DNA of 64,000 nucleotides from Metabacillus malikii (GCF_030813355.1 NZ_JAUSUD010000002.1:124001-188000), one strand, 5' to 3'; shown: positions 1-9,200, counted from the first letter of the stretch. Notes: generated from the letters alone by a model not told the origin. A program made the numbers and translations.

Positions 1-744
1 TTATTCTTCTCTTTAAAAACAAATAAAGAAGTGTTTGGCTTGTCTCCATTTGCCCTACCGCAAGATCCGCAATGGGGGAACTATACAAAAGCCTGGACTT
101 CAGGTAATATTGGGGTTTACTTTTTTAACAGTGTTTGGATTACAGTAATCTCAGTTGTATTAACAATCATTCTTGCAAGCTTTGTTACATTCGCAGTAAC
201 AAGAATGCATTGGAAATTTAGTGGGGTAGTTCTTGGATTATTCTTAGTTGCTTACATGATTCCATTACATTCAACAATTATTCCGCTATTTAAAATGTAT
301 AATAGTACAAATTTAATCGACAGCCCAATTTCTATTGTATTATCATATACAGCATTTAATTTACCGTTAACAATTATGATTCTATTAGGGTTCTATCAAA
401 CGTTCCCACGAGAAATTGAAGAAGCAGCTGTTATGGATGGATGTTCAGTACACCGTATATTCTTCCAAATCACGCTTCCAATGACTGTGCCGGTTATTTC
501 AACAACAGCGATTATTAACATGATTTATAACTGGAACGAATTTGTATTTGTAAATACATTTATTAGTTCTGATAAATGGAAAACACTAACTGTTGGGATT
601 AACAATTTCGTAGGACAGTATTTAACAGACTGGGGTGCTATCGGAGCAACTCTAGTAATCAGTATTGTACCGATTTTACTTATCTTCTTATTCTTAAGTG
701 ATAAGATTGTTGAAGGTATGGCTGCTGGTTCAGTTAAAGGTTAA
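1..744 (+). CDS. Carbohydrate ABC transporter permease, MalG type (5' end cut by window)
   Basis: The reading frame is open from base 1, so the start lies outside the window; about 247 codons are present. It is an inner-membrane permease of a CUT1-type sugar importer. Several hydrophobic membrane segments are visible, and the cytoplasmic EAA loop, which docks on the ATPase, reads EEAAVMDGCSVHRIFFQITL. The ending GMAAGSVKG is typical of MalG-like permeases. The visible N-terminal part (SLKTNKEVF, then WGNYTKAW) matches the start of the periplasmic loop, so only about the first 30-40 residues should be missing. The substrate cannot be told because the partner genes are upstream. A terminator follows directly, so this is the last gene of its operon. 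Confidence 0.9.
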   Translation, partial: LFFSLKTNKEVFGLSPFALPQDPQWGNYTKAWTSGNIGVYFFNSVWITVISVVLTIILASFVTFAVTRMHWKFSGVVLGLFLVAYMIPLHSTIIPLFKMYNSTNLIDSPISIVLSYTAFNLPLTIMILLGFYQTFPREIEEAAVMDGCSVHRIFFQITLPMTVPVISTTAIINMIYNWNEFVFVNTFISSDKWKTLTVGINNFVGQYLTDWGAIGATLVISIVPILLIFLFLSDKIVEGMAAGSVKG

Positions 745-760
745 TAACAACATATATGGA

Positions 761-818
761 GACAGATAGACTTAATTCACCTTTTGTAAGAGATGATACC
801 TATCTGTCTTATTTTTTC
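761..818 (+). terminator. Intrinsic terminator after ABC permease
   Basis: A 9-bp perfect stem (GACAGATAG, 761-769; CTATCTGTC, 800-808) is followed by TTATTTTTTC. It lies 17 bases after the permease stop codon. Confidence 0.75.
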
Positions 819-923
819 ACTCCTCAGGTCGAAAAAAATTAAGTCCTCTTGAAAAAAACTACGTATAATTTTTCACCTTAATTACATGAAGAATACTCTA
901 AATTAGTAGTAAAAACCAATTAG

Positions 924-967
924 AATAAGAAGGTTCGGGAAAGTAGAAGTACCCTAACCTTCTTATT
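924..967. terminator. Hairpin between converging genes
   Basis: A long stem (924-939 with 952-967) with one internal C/T mismatch lies between the end of the permease operon and the 3' end of the minus-strand deacetylase. The T-tract is weak on both sides, so its role as a bidirectional terminator is an inference. Confidence 0.4.
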
Positions 968-1019
968 TGATTTAATTACATATGAATGCCTAATACGCTT
1001 TTGAATAATAGATATGAGA

Positions 1020-1724
1020 TTAGTCATTCAATTTTTGTAGTGCATCGACAGTCGTAAATGTATATCCTTTATCTAGTAATGTCTGAATAATTCCCTCAAT
1101 TACTTTTATTTCCTCGCCAGTTTTATCGTACATAGGGTGTAATAAAATAATTGAACCAGGAGTAACTTTCTCTATTACATAATTTATCTTTCCTTCTGTA
1201 GTATTGGAATGATTATCTGGTTCGAGATTCCATGTGATTGTTTCTTTGTTAACCTTAGATAAGTAATATGGTAATCCCACTAGCTTTTTTCCATTAGGGG
1301 GTCGAAAATCGATTTCCTTTTTATAGCCTAACTTCCGAATTAGTTCGTCTGTTTTGATTATTTCGTCCTGGATAAATGAAGGTGATTTAAAAACCATACG
1401 TTTATGTGAATAAGTATGATTTCCTACTTGATGACCTGCATTTACTATTTTCTGTGCTTCTTTAGAATGTTCTTCAATCTCATTGCCAATAAGAAAAAAA
1501 GTCGCTTGTATATTGTACTTTTTTAAAAGAGGGAGAATTTGATTTGTGTTTTCAGTCGGGCCATCATCGAATGTTAAAGCAACAATCTTTTGATTTGTTT
1601 CCACTTTATCGGTTATGCCGTCAAAAAATTGAAAAGTCCTCGAATTCATTACCTTATATGTACTAAACAAAAGAAGTAAAATAATCAAAAATGACGTACT
1701 AATAATTAATAATCTTCTCTTCAT
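1020..1724 (-). CDS. Polysaccharide deacetylase (NodB domain), membrane-anchored
   Basis: This 234-residue protein has a hydrophobic N-terminal segment (about residues 4-22), suggesting a signal anchor and an extracellular catalytic domain. The NodB fold of carbohydrate esterase family 4 is clear. TFDDGP gives the catalytic Asp53 and metal ligand Asp54. GNHTYSH gives metal ligands His103 and His107. RPPNG is motif 3. The last motif reads LLHPMYD rather than the usual LHD, a variant with Pro next to the His. Such enzymes remove acetyl groups from peptidoglycan or other GlcNAc polymers; the substrate is unknown here. A second NodB gene lies downstream in the genome on the same strand, separated by an interspersed repeat. 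Confidence 0.85.
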   Translation of the reverse strand: MKRRLLIISTSFLIILLLLFSTYKVMNSRTFQFFDGITDKVETNQKIVALTFDDGPTENTNQILPLLKKYNIQATFFLIGNEIEEHSKEAQKIVNAGHQVGNHTYSHKRMVFKSPSFIQDEIIKTDELIRKLGYKKEIDFRPPNGKKLVGLPYYLSKVNKETITWNLEPDNHSNTTEGKINYVIEKVTPGSIILLHPMYDKTGEEIKVIEGIIQTLLDKGYTFTTVDALQKLND

Positions 1725-1796
1725 GATTAGTTCTCCCTAGTCTATAGCATAACCTTAATAGACTTTATCAACTTATAAATATCTATTTTCTTAAAG

Positions 1797-2164
1797 GGCT
1801 GTTTTCGTAAAAAATATTTTTGCTTTTAACTGAGTTGTAGTTTAGGGTTTGTCTCCGCTACAGTACTCACGGGTAGCGGGGTGGGTGGTGAGCCTCATAG
1901 CTCCTTGCGGCACGAACAAGCAAACTTCAGGTCATCTCCCTACGATAAGTCATCATCGATTCTCCATTCGTGATTCCTTTGGTCTTAGTCGATGCCCCTC
2001 CAGTTTGTACGTCGATGGGCAAGCCGCCTACGCTTTTCGTTCTCCTCAGCGTAAGGCCTGCTCACGTCTCACCCTCCCACGCATCCCGCAGAAGTCTCGC
2101 ACTTACGCTACAACAAACCCTTAAATAGGTTAGTGCAAAAAGCTACAATTTTTTAGAAAAAGCC
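1797..2164. repeat. Interspersed GC-rich repeat with terminal inverted repeats, copy 1
   Basis: This 368-bp element begins GGCTGTTTTCGTAAA and ends with the imperfect complement ...TTTTAGAAAAAGCC. The ends can pair over roughly 28 bases (GGCTGTTTTC, TAAA, ATTGTTGC-like blocks). The interior is much richer in GC than its surroundings and contains the family core TACGTCGATGGGCAA. It lies between two minus-strand deacetylase genes. Other copies are at 4051, 56420, 58532 (inverted) and 62717. The apparent reading frame at 1849-2124 is a by-product of the GC-rich core. Confidence 0.85.
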
Positions 2165-2215
2165 TTCTTAAAGGATGAGTGCAACAGGATTTTTATGCTT
2201 TTGTCCCAGCCGTCA

Positions 2216-2854
2216 CTAAACAGTGATTGTTTTCGTTTGCATTTTCAATAACTCGCTAATTGTTACAAGTTGATAGCCTTCATTTAACAATTCGTGAACA
2301 AGAATACGAACGGCTTTGACCGTTTGTGACCGATCGCCAAAACCATCGTGGAAAATAATGATACTCCCGCTCTGAATATGATTTCTAGTTTTTTGAACAA
2401 TATGCTCGACACCGGGTTGTTCCCAATCCATAGCGTCCATATTAAGAGCACCGATCGTTTCGTATCCAAATTGTTGGACAATTGCGTGAGTATGCTCATT
2501 ATAGTCTAAATAGGGTGGACGGAATGTGTTGGGCTTGTTTCCGGTAATTTGTTCAATAATGCCTTCTGTTGCAGCTATTTCCTCAAAACATTCTTCATCA
2601 TTGAGTTGCGTTAACATCGGATGTGTAAACGTATGATTGCCGATTTCATGACCTCCATTAACTACCTCTTTAACGGTATCTGGATGTTTCTTCATTTGCT
2701 CGCCTATCATAAAAAAGGTTGCCCTGCTTGAATATTCATGAAATATATCTAAAATCTGCTTAGTATACAGTGGGTTTGGTCCATCATCAAAAGTGAATGC
2801 TACGATTTTTTTATCTGTATTAATTTTAGTGATTACATGTACTTGTTTATTCAT
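2216..2854 (-). CDS. Polysaccharide deacetylase (NodB domain), no signal peptide
   Basis: This 212-residue NodB-domain protein of carbohydrate esterase family 4 carries TFDDGP (Asp23 catalytic, Asp24 metal), GNHTFTH (His74 and His78 metal ligands), FRPPY and the canonical IIFHDG. All catalytic motifs are intact. It has no signal peptide or membrane segment, so it may act in the cytoplasm or be released by another route. It starts with ATG shortly after an AAAAAGGGGAT ribosome site. It is probably a paralogue of the anchored deacetylase on the other side of the repeat. The substrate (chitooligosaccharide or peptidoglycan fragment) is not evident. Confidence 0.85.
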   Translation of the reverse strand: MNKQVHVITKINTDKKIVAFTFDDGPNPLYTKQILDIFHEYSSRATFFMIGEQMKKHPDTVKEVVNGGHEIGNHTFTHPMLTQLNDEECFEEIAATEGIIEQITGNKPNTFRPPYLDYNEHTHAIVQQFGYETIGALNMDAMDWEQPGVEHIVQKTRNHIQSGSIIIFHDGFGDRSQTVKAVRILVHELLNEGYQLVTISELLKMQTKTITV

Positions 2855-2904
2855 TTTTATCCCCTTTTTCTATTATGTTGTGCTTGTTTAGAGAACATGA
2901 TTGT

Positions 2905-3849
2905 TTATGGCAGTGATTTTGCAACACAATTTCTCCCCATATCCTTTGCTTTATACAAGGCTGAATCAGCCCGTTTTAATAATGTATCCTTTGTATCTCC
3001 AGCTACATAGCTCGCAACACCAACACTTGTTGTTACTTGTTTTACAATAGGGAAGTCATTTTTTACAATTATTTCCCGTAGAAGATCAGCTAAATTAACT
3101 GCTTCAGCTAATGAACGTGTAGTTAAAACTATAAACTCTTCACCGCCCCACCTCCCAATAAATTCATGTTTATTGAGACTAGATGATAGGGTAAAAGCGA
3201 ATTCCTTCAATACCAAATCACCACAATCATGCCCATATTGGTCATTTATTTGCTTGAAATAATCAATATCAAAAAATAATACAGATAGAGCTTTTTCTTT
3301 GTTTGCAGCTTTGTTAATGTATTGGTCAAATACGATGCTGACTTTTCTCCGATTTGCTATGTTAGTCAATGGGTCAATATACGCCATTTCTCTTACTGTT
3401 TGGTACTCAGTATGCACAGCTGTTATGTATTGAAACGTATATACAACAACAATGTAGATAAGGCATGCAATGTAATATCGTATGATTGAATCCACTTGCA
3501 TACGTGTTAAGTCATTATAAAAATAAACCCCAATTAAAAAGTGGAGAGACAAAACCACTAAAGAAGTGGACAAGCCAGCTTTTTTTCCAAGGGTGAGAAA
3601 GAGATAAATGATAAATAGAGGCATCCAAATGATGAAATCTCCTAACGAGTCATCCAATTGTACTAAAAATTCCACTTTAATTGTTGTGAAGAATTTCCAA
3701 AATAGATAAACAGATATTAATAAAATATTTATATATTCATGGATGCGGATGAACGGAGCTTTCTTTAACAAGAAGATACTTATCAAAAAATAAGTGCTTA
3801 ATGAAGTTAATATCATCTCATATATGAAATTGTTAATATCTAATAACAA
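2905..3849 (-). CDS. Membrane GGDEF-domain diguanylate cyclase
   Basis: The first half has five or six hydrophobic segments (about residues 12-29, 39-55, 70-88, 93-111, 122-143). A GGDEF domain follows from about residue 155 (DPLTNIANRR). The active-site loop reads GGEEF (235-239), an active signature, and Asp194/Asp196 of FFDIDYFK sit in the metal region, so it should make cyclic di-GMP. The inhibitory I-site (RxxD five residues before GGEEF) is replaced by NKHE, so classic product inhibition is not expected. The start is uncertain. TTG at 3849 has no good ribosome site. The frame stays open upstream for about 20 more codons with another hydrophobic stretch but no ATG. Confidence 0.8.
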   Translation of the reverse strand: MLLDINNFIYEMILTSLSTYFLISIFLLKKAPFIRIHEYINILLISVYLFWKFFTTIKVEFLVQLDDSLGDFIIWMPLFIIYLFLTLGKKAGLSTSLVVLSLHFLIGVYFYNDLTRMQVDSIIRYYIACLIYIVVVYTFQYITAVHTEYQTVREMAYIDPLTNIANRRKVSIVFDQYINKAANKEKALSVLFFDIDYFKQINDQYGHDCGDLVLKEFAFTLSSSLNKHEFIGRWGGEEFIVLTTRSLAEAVNLADLLREIIVKNDFPIVKQVTTSVGVASYVAGDTKDTLLKRADSALYKAKDMGRNCVAKSLP

Positions 3850-4050
3850 ATTTATTGAAAAATATAGTATGGCGATAATACTAGAAAAGAGGTAAATGAT
3901 TCTCTTTATACTATACTATCTAACGAGTTAGCTGTTTCATTCAAATGTATTGTCCCTTTCAATGATGTAAGTTAAATTCGTCATACTTTATTATTATAAC
4001 CTTTCTCCTTATGAATATTAACCTCGTAATTCCTACGATTCTTATAAAAA

Positions 4051-4394
4051 GGCTGTATTCGTAAACATTGTTGCTTTGAACTGAGTGGTCGTTAGGGTTT
4101 GTCTTCTTTACAGTACTCAGCAATAGTGGGGAGGGTGCTGAGCCCGATAGCTCCTTGCTGCACGAACAAGCAAACTTCAGGTCATCTCCCTACGAAAAGT
4201 CATCATCGATTCGCCATACGGCTCATCGTGTTTCCTTTAACTCAGTAGATGCCCCTCCAGTTTTTACGTCGATGGGCAAGCCGCCTGCGGTTTTCGATTT
4301 CCTCGGCGCTAACGCCTGTGGGGTCTCACACTTCCGCTCCTACCAACCCATGATAAATTTTGTGCTAAAAGCAACAATCTTTTAGAAATGAGCC
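4051..4394. repeat. Interspersed GC-rich repeat with terminal inverted repeats, copy 2
   Basis: This 344-bp copy runs from GGCTGTATTCGTAAACATTG to ...CAACAATCTTTTAGAAATGAGCC. It lies in the divergent region between the GGDEF gene and wrbA. It is more diverged than copies 1, 3 and 5 in its 3' third. The frame 4155-4385 inside it is judged non-coding. Confidence 0.8.
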
Positions 4395-4490
4395 TATAAA
4401 AATGAATTATGAAATAGATGACTAAATGTTCTAATCAGTGAAATACTAACGATGCTTAAATATTTTATACATACGAAGGAGTTGTTCATT

Positions 4491-5096
4491 ATGTCAAATG
4501 TTAAGTTAGCGGTAATCTACTATAGTTCAACAGGAACAAACTATCAATTAGCAAAGTGGGCAGAAGCTGGTGCGAAGGAATCAGGTGCAGAAGTAAAAAT
4601 ACTAAAAGTACCAGAAACAGCACCTGATGCTGCGATTGATTCAAATCCTGCATGGAGAGCACATGTGGATGAAACAAAAGATATTCCAGAGGTTACGTTA
4701 AATGATTTAGAAGAGGCAGATGCAATAATTTTTAGTGTGCCAACACGATTTGGAAATATGCCATCACAAATGAAAGCATTTTTAGATACAACCGGTGGAC
4801 TTTGGTTTAACGGGAAGCTTGTTAATAAAGTGGTTAGTGCAATGACTTCAGCCCAAAACCCACACGGAGGACAAGAGGCAACTATTTTATCGTTATATAC
4901 AACAATGTATCATTGGGGTGCAATCGTTGCTGCACCAGGTTACACAGACCAAGTATTATTTAATGCTGGTGGCAATCCATACGGTACAAGTGTAACCGTA
5001 AATCAAGACGGTAAAATGGTTGAGGACGTTGAAGCAGCAGTTAAGCATCAAGCAAAGCGGACTATACAAATTGCAGAAGCTATCAAAAAAGCGTAA
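4491..5096 (+). CDS. wrbA: WrbA-type NAD(P)H:quinone oxidoreductase (flavodoxin fold)
   Basis: This 201-residue flavodoxin-like protein is predicted to bind FMN and reduce quinones by two electrons, protecting against quinone redox stress. The phosphate-binding loop YYSSTGTN is at the N-terminus. The WrbA hallmark PTRFGNMPSQMKAFLDTTGG and the GGQE segment follow in the right order, and length matches the family. An upstream ATG at 4452 is in frame, but the ATG at 4491 follows GAAGGAG with 9-base spacing and starts at the conserved N-terminus, so it is preferred. The gene stands alone, closed by a bidirectional terminator shared with the convergent lactonase gene. Confidence 0.88.
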   Translation: MSNVKLAVIYYSSTGTNYQLAKWAEAGAKESGAEVKILKVPETAPDAAIDSNPAWRAHVDETKDIPEVTLNDLEEADAIIFSVPTRFGNMPSQMKAFLDTTGGLWFNGKLVNKVVSAMTSAQNPHGGQEATILSLYTTMYHWGAIVAAPGYTDQVLFNAGGNPYGTSVTVNQDGKMVEDVEAAVKHQAKRTIQIAEAIKKA

Positions 5097-5105
5097 AGAA
5101 AAAGG

Positions 5106-5136
5106 GGTGACTCATACTAATTTGAGTCACCTCCAT
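5106..5136. terminator. Terminator between converging wrbA and lactonase genes
   Basis: The 9-bp stem GGTGACTCA (5106-5114) pairs with TGAGTCACC (5123-5131), followed by TCCATTTCTTCT. The same stem core recurs in several other terminators in the window. Confidence 0.65.
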
Positions 5137-5141
5137 TTCTT

Positions 5142-6188
5142 CTAATGATGTAAAAATTTCACACAAACAGGAAATGGTACTTCAATATCGGATTGAATGA
5201 CCGATAATTTACCCGTCACTTCATCACGAGCAAATAAAACTAAGTTACCGCTCTGTTCATTTGAAGCGACGACATATTTTTCAGACGGATCAAGTGAAAA
5301 GTCTCTAGGCCAATCTCCTTCTGTTGATACATATTCAACTAGAGAAAGTTCCCCATTTTCCACATTTACACTAAATACTGCGATACTGTTGTGACCACGA
5401 TTTCCTGCATAGACAAATCTTCCATCAGAGGAAATATGAATGGCACTACCTTGACTGTTGTCTGTAAAGTCTTGCGGAATTGTTGAAATATATTGTAATT
5501 CAGTGAAAACACCTGTTTCAGCATTATAGCTTAGTGTAACAACTTCATTACTTAGCTCTGTCATCACATAAGCAAACTTACCATTGGGATGGAATGTAAT
5601 ATGTCTTGGTCCACTTCCAGCCTTCAATAATAACGTGTGAGCCTCTGTTAAAGTACCGTTATCATTATGATATGTTATCACTTTATCAATTCCTAAATCA
5701 ACAGCAACAACAAAGCGCTCATCAGGTGTAAAGCCTGCATAATGCGTGTGAGGCTTTTCTTGTCTCTCATGTGGTCCTTGACCATTATGCTGCATAATTG
5801 AGGATGCAGGTTCTACCGTTCCATCTTCATTCGTAAGAAATGCTTCAACTGTACCGCGATGGTAATTTGCCGTAACTACTTGACGACCATTTCTATCAAT
5901 ACTTACATGGCAAGGAGAAGCCCCCTCTGAAACTTGACGGTTTAATTCTGTCAGTGAACCAGTTTGATCATTAATCGCATAGGATGCAACACCACCGTTA
6001 CTTCCATCCTTAACGACTGCATAAAGATATTTATTATCACTGCTTATATTTACGTATGTAGGGTTATCTAATTGTGCTTCAAGTTTTACAGGAGATAACG
6101 AACCTGCTTTAGTATCTAGTGAGAAGCTATAAATTCCTTTACTATCACCTTTTGTATATGTACCAATGTAACCTTGTAATATTGTCAC
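5142..6188 (-). CDS. Lactonase family protein (6-phosphogluconolactonase-like beta-propeller)
   Basis: This protein of about 348 residues belongs to the YkgB/Pgl-type lactonase family, a seven-bladed beta-propeller made of repeated strands such as NGKFAYVMTE and DGRFVYAGNRG. Bacterial members hydrolyse 6-phosphogluconolactone in the oxidative pentose phosphate pathway. The start GTG at 6188 follows AAAGGAG with good spacing and gives MTILQGYIGTYT. The TTG six codons upstream would place the ribosome site inside the gene and is rejected. Conserved His/Glu clusters (HTHYAGFTPDERF, GPRHITFHPNGK) are present. Molecular role is well supported by family resemblance; the exact substrate is not proved by sequence. 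Confidence 0.85.
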   Translation of the reverse strand: MTILQGYIGTYTKGDSKGIYSFSLDTKAGSLSPVKLEAQLDNPTYVNISSDNKYLYAVVKDGSNGGVASYAINDQTGSLTELNRQVSEGASPCHVSIDRNGRQVVTANYHRGTVEAFLTNEDGTVEPASSIMQHNGQGPHERQEKPHTHYAGFTPDERFVVAVDLGIDKVITYHNDNGTLTEAHTLLLKAGSGPRHITFHPNGKFAYVMTELSNEVVTLSYNAETGVFTELQYISTIPQDFTDNSQGSAIHISSDGRFVYAGNRGHNSIAVFSVNVENGELSLVEYVSTEGDWPRDFSLDPSEKYVVASNEQSGNLVLFARDEVTGKLSVIQSDIEVPFPVCVKFLHH

Positions 6189-6308
6189 ATTATTCGCTCC
6201 TTTCAAAATCGTAGATTAATTCTTCTTATTATATCGTTTGTTCTTTCATGGAGACAACTTTTTCATACCATCTTTTCGAATTTATTGGTAATATAGTAAT
6301 TATTTAAA

Positions 6309-6396
6309 CGAGGCTATTAACTTACATATTGTTGCTTAGTATATGTATTGGATTATTTTGTAGTCGTACGCAGTTTAGCGGGTGAGTAGTAGTCCT
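6309..6396. repeat. Degraded left end of the interspersed repeat (possible)
   Basis: GGCTATT followed by ACATATTGTTGCTT, and later GCAGTTTAGCGGGTGAG, resembles the first 90 bases of the large interspersed repeat but with many changes and no right end. The rest of 6189-6498 holds only a plausible leader for the following ABC gene. Confidence 0.35.
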
Positions 6397-6498
6397 AATC
6401 TGTATATAAAATCTCGTAATTTTACCAATCATCCATTACTATAATGAAAGTACAACAATAGAGGATGTGCCTTAAACGAATGGAAGGAGAAAAGGTAA

Positions 6499-8215
6499 AT
6501 GTTAAAGCGCTTTTTTAGCTTTTTATGTACCACATAAAAAGCTATTTATTATTGATTTTAGTAGTGCGATTATTGTCGCTTTATTTGAGTTAGCTTTTCC
6601 GATAGCTGTACAATGGTTTATTGATTCACTCTTGCCGACTGAAAATTGGTCGATGATTGTCACGGTTAGTGTTGCTCTGCTAATTGTGTATATTCTAAGT
6701 ACACTTTTACAATATATCGTCAATTATTGGGGCCATATGCTCGGTATCAATATTGAAACAGATATGAGAAAACAGCTATTTCAGCATGTTCAAAAGCAAT
6801 CATTTAAGTTTTTTGATAATACGAAAACGGGAAATATTATGAGTCGGATTACCAATGATTTAATGGACATTGGAGAGTTGGCTCATCACGGACCAGAAGA
6901 TTTATTTATTTCTATTATGACATTTGTCGGGGCATTTTGGATAATGTTTACCATCAATGTAAAGCTTGCACTCGTAGCATTAATTATCCTACCATTTTTA
7001 GGCTGGTTAATGATTTATAGTAACATTCGCATGAATCGTGCATGGAAAAAGATGTATGGTGAAATTGCTGATGTAAATGCACGTGTTGAAGATAGCGTTT
7101 CAGGCGTACGTGTTGTTCAATCATTTACGAATGAAAAGTTCGAAAATCAACGCTTTCAAGCAAATAATAAGAAGTTTCGGAAAGCAAAGCTTGGCGGCTA
7201 TAAAGTCATGTCATTTAGCTTATCTGGAATTTATATGATGACACGTTTTGTTACACTTGCTGTCCTAGTAGTTGGAGCATGGTTAAGTTACACAAACCAA
7301 CTTTCTTATGGTGAATTGGTGGGGTTTGTTCTATATGTAAATGTCCTATTCAAGCCTATTGAAAAAATCAGTGCTTTAATGGAGCTTTATCCTAAGGGAA
7401 TGGCAGGATTTAAACGATTTACCGAGCTAATGGACGAGGATCCAGATATTGTTGACAGAAAAGATGCTGTTGAAGTAAAAGCCCTTCGTGGAGATATACG
7501 CTTTGAAGGTGTAACGTTTGGTTACGATAATCATAAATCGGTCTTGCAAAATATTGACTTATCGATTAATGCAGGTGAAACTGTAGCATTTGTCGGCCCA
7601 TCTGGAGCAGGAAAAACAACGATCTGTTCATTGATACCACGTTTTTATGATGTAAGTGAAGGTGCAATTACAATTGATGGTATTGACATACGGAATATGA
7701 AGAAAGAGTCCCTACGCTCACAAATTGGGATCGTCCAGCAAGATGTCTTCTTATTCACAGGTACATTACGCGAAAATATTGCTTACGGAAACTTAAATGC
7801 AACACAAGAAGAAATTGAATTAGCAGCGAAAAGAGCACATTTAGAAAGTGTCATTGCCTCATTACCAAATGGCTATGATACACAAATCGGAGAAAGAGGC
7901 TTAAAGCTTTCAGGTGGTCAAAAGCAACGGATTGCAATCGCAAGGATGTTTTTAAAAAATCCGCCAATCTTAATTTTAGATGAAGCGACATCAGCTCTTG
8001 ATACTGAAACAGAAATGATCATTCAACAGGCATTAACAGAGCTCTCAAAAAATCGAACAACCTTAGTCATCGCCCATCGTTTAGCAACAATACGTAATGC
8101 AGACCGTATTGTTGTCGTAACAGATGAAGGGATTGCTGAGGAGGGAAGTCATGATGAATTACTCGAGAGAAATGGTATCTTTGCAAAGTTGCACGAAGTT
8201 CAATTTCAAAAATAG
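6499..8215 (+). pseudogene. ABC exporter (fused permease-ATPase) with N-terminal frameshift
   Basis: ATG at 6499 follows AAGGAG at good spacing and encodes MLKRFFSF, then hits a stop after 13 codons. Removing one T from the run of five at 6520-6524 restores a continuous frame that reads YVPHKKLFIIDF and continues to the stop at 8215, about 572 residues. The rest is intact. It has six membrane helices, then an ATPase domain with Walker A GPSGAGKTT, signature LSGGQ, Walker B ILILDEATSALD and switch AHRLAT. It would be an MsbA/LmrA-like half-transporter homodimer exporting lipids or drugs. Either it is a recent pseudogene, or the T is a sequencing error, or slippage restores the frame. A TTG at 6632 could give a product lacking the first helix. 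Confidence 0.75.
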
Positions 8216-8323
8216 AAACAATTGAGGTGGAACAAAAGGTTATCGGCAAGGGAAAATCAGTACTTACTATTTTCTAACTTCAATTTAATATCGACTATAC
8301 GCTGGTAAGTCTCAAAACAGGTT

Positions 8324-8352
8324 CTCCCCCTTTGGTGGGGGGAGTTTGTCTT
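8324..8352 (+). terminator. Terminator after the ABC exporter
   Basis: CTCCCCC (8324-8330) pairs with GGGGGAG (8338-8344) and is followed by TTTGTCTTCTT. It is an unusually GC-rich stem for this genome. Confidence 0.6.
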
Positions 8353-8424
8353 CTTCAAATGGCTATCAAGATTTCTTGGGAAATGGCCATTGCTAATTTC
8401 TTGTATACGCTGCTTGTGGTAGAC

Positions 8425-8778
8425 GTTTTTCATCAGGTTTATGAAGATGATTTTCGATCAGTCCCCGTAAAAAATGGTCTTCATCAGATGTATGAAGACG
8501 ATTTTCGAACAGACCTCGTAAAAAAATGGTCTTCATGAGGTGTATGAAGACGATTTTCGAACAGATCTCGTAAAAAAATGTTCTTCATCAGGTGTATGAA
8601 GGCGATTTTCGAACAGACCTCGTAAAAAAATGGTCTTCATCAGATGTATGAAGACGATTTTCGAACAGACCTCGTAAAAAAATGGTCTTCATCAGATGTA
8701 TGAAGACGATTTTCGAACAGACCTCGTAAAAAAATGTTCTTCATGAGGAATATGAAGACCATTTTCGTTCAGATCTTG
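8425..8778. repeat. 52-bp tandem repeat, about 6.5 units, each with a hairpin
   Basis: The ATGAAG mark recurs at 8441, 8492, 8544, 8596, 8648, 8700 and 8752, giving steps of 51 and then 52 bases. Each unit contains GTCTTCAT, a 7-base spacer and ATGAAGAC, an 8-bp palindromic stem, then a linker with CGATTTTCGAACAGA and an A-run. Units are nearly identical in the middle and decay at both ends. The unit is too uniform and hairpin-containing, without unique spacers, to be a CRISPR array. The frame 8332-8538 through it is not a gene. From 8779 to 9132 nothing else is recognised except a six-codon start-stop after GAGGAG near 9075-9110. Confidence 0.9.
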
Positions 8779-9132
8779 CGTTCAGACTTTGCTTAAAAAA
8801 CACCTTCATCCGCCTAATGAATAGGCCACGACAAAAACGAAGCCTTTTGAATCTAATAACCTCTCCCAAGCATTCCGAAAGAATGACTCTCGTATTTAAC
8901 TCCAGTTAAACTCTTTGAAATTATATACATGATAAAAACCTTAGTAATATACCGTTTTCGTAATGTTATTTACATTATGGATTAATTTACTAGAGTTTTT
9001 TTCCTTTGACTCTTACTATTACAATTATTCAATTTATGGATGTAAAAGATTGAATCTAAACCAATTCAAGGACAAGAGGAGAAGAGTTTTAATGCGTAAA
9101 GGAACACAATAATGAATACATTGCATAAATAC

Positions 9133-9153
9133 AAACATTAATATATAATGTTT
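9133..9153. promoter_or_regulatory. Perfect dyad upstream of the DUF2087 regulator
   Basis: AAACATTA (9133-9140), a 5-base spacer, then TAATGTTT (9146-9153) form a perfect inverted repeat about 50 bases before the gene start. It could be an operator, perhaps for autoregulation by the downstream regulator; this is an inference. Confidence 0.4.
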
Positions 9154-9200
9154 ATTAAATAGCAAACGAATATAAAATATGTTTAGAAAAGGTGTGAACT

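Noticed and set aside
1849-2124. 91-codon frame in repeat copy 1, and similar frames at 4155-4385, 56617-56799, 58517-58738 and 62715-63086
   Set aside because: They are products of the GC-rich core of the interspersed repeat. Frames and lengths differ between copies and no ribosome site or conserved start is seen.
8332-8538. 68-codon frame crossing the terminator and the tandem repeat
   Set aside because: It starts in the terminator stem and reads through 52-bp units, whose length is not a multiple of three; there is no ribosome site.
8425-8778. Possible CRISPR array
   Set aside because: The 52-base period has no alternation of constant repeat and unique spacer; whole units are nearly identical and no cas genes are near.
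9075-9110. Six-codon frame after GAGGAG upstream of the DUF2087 gene
   Set aside because: Too short to support as a gene; could be chance or a leader peptide, with no terminator nearby to make attenuation likely.
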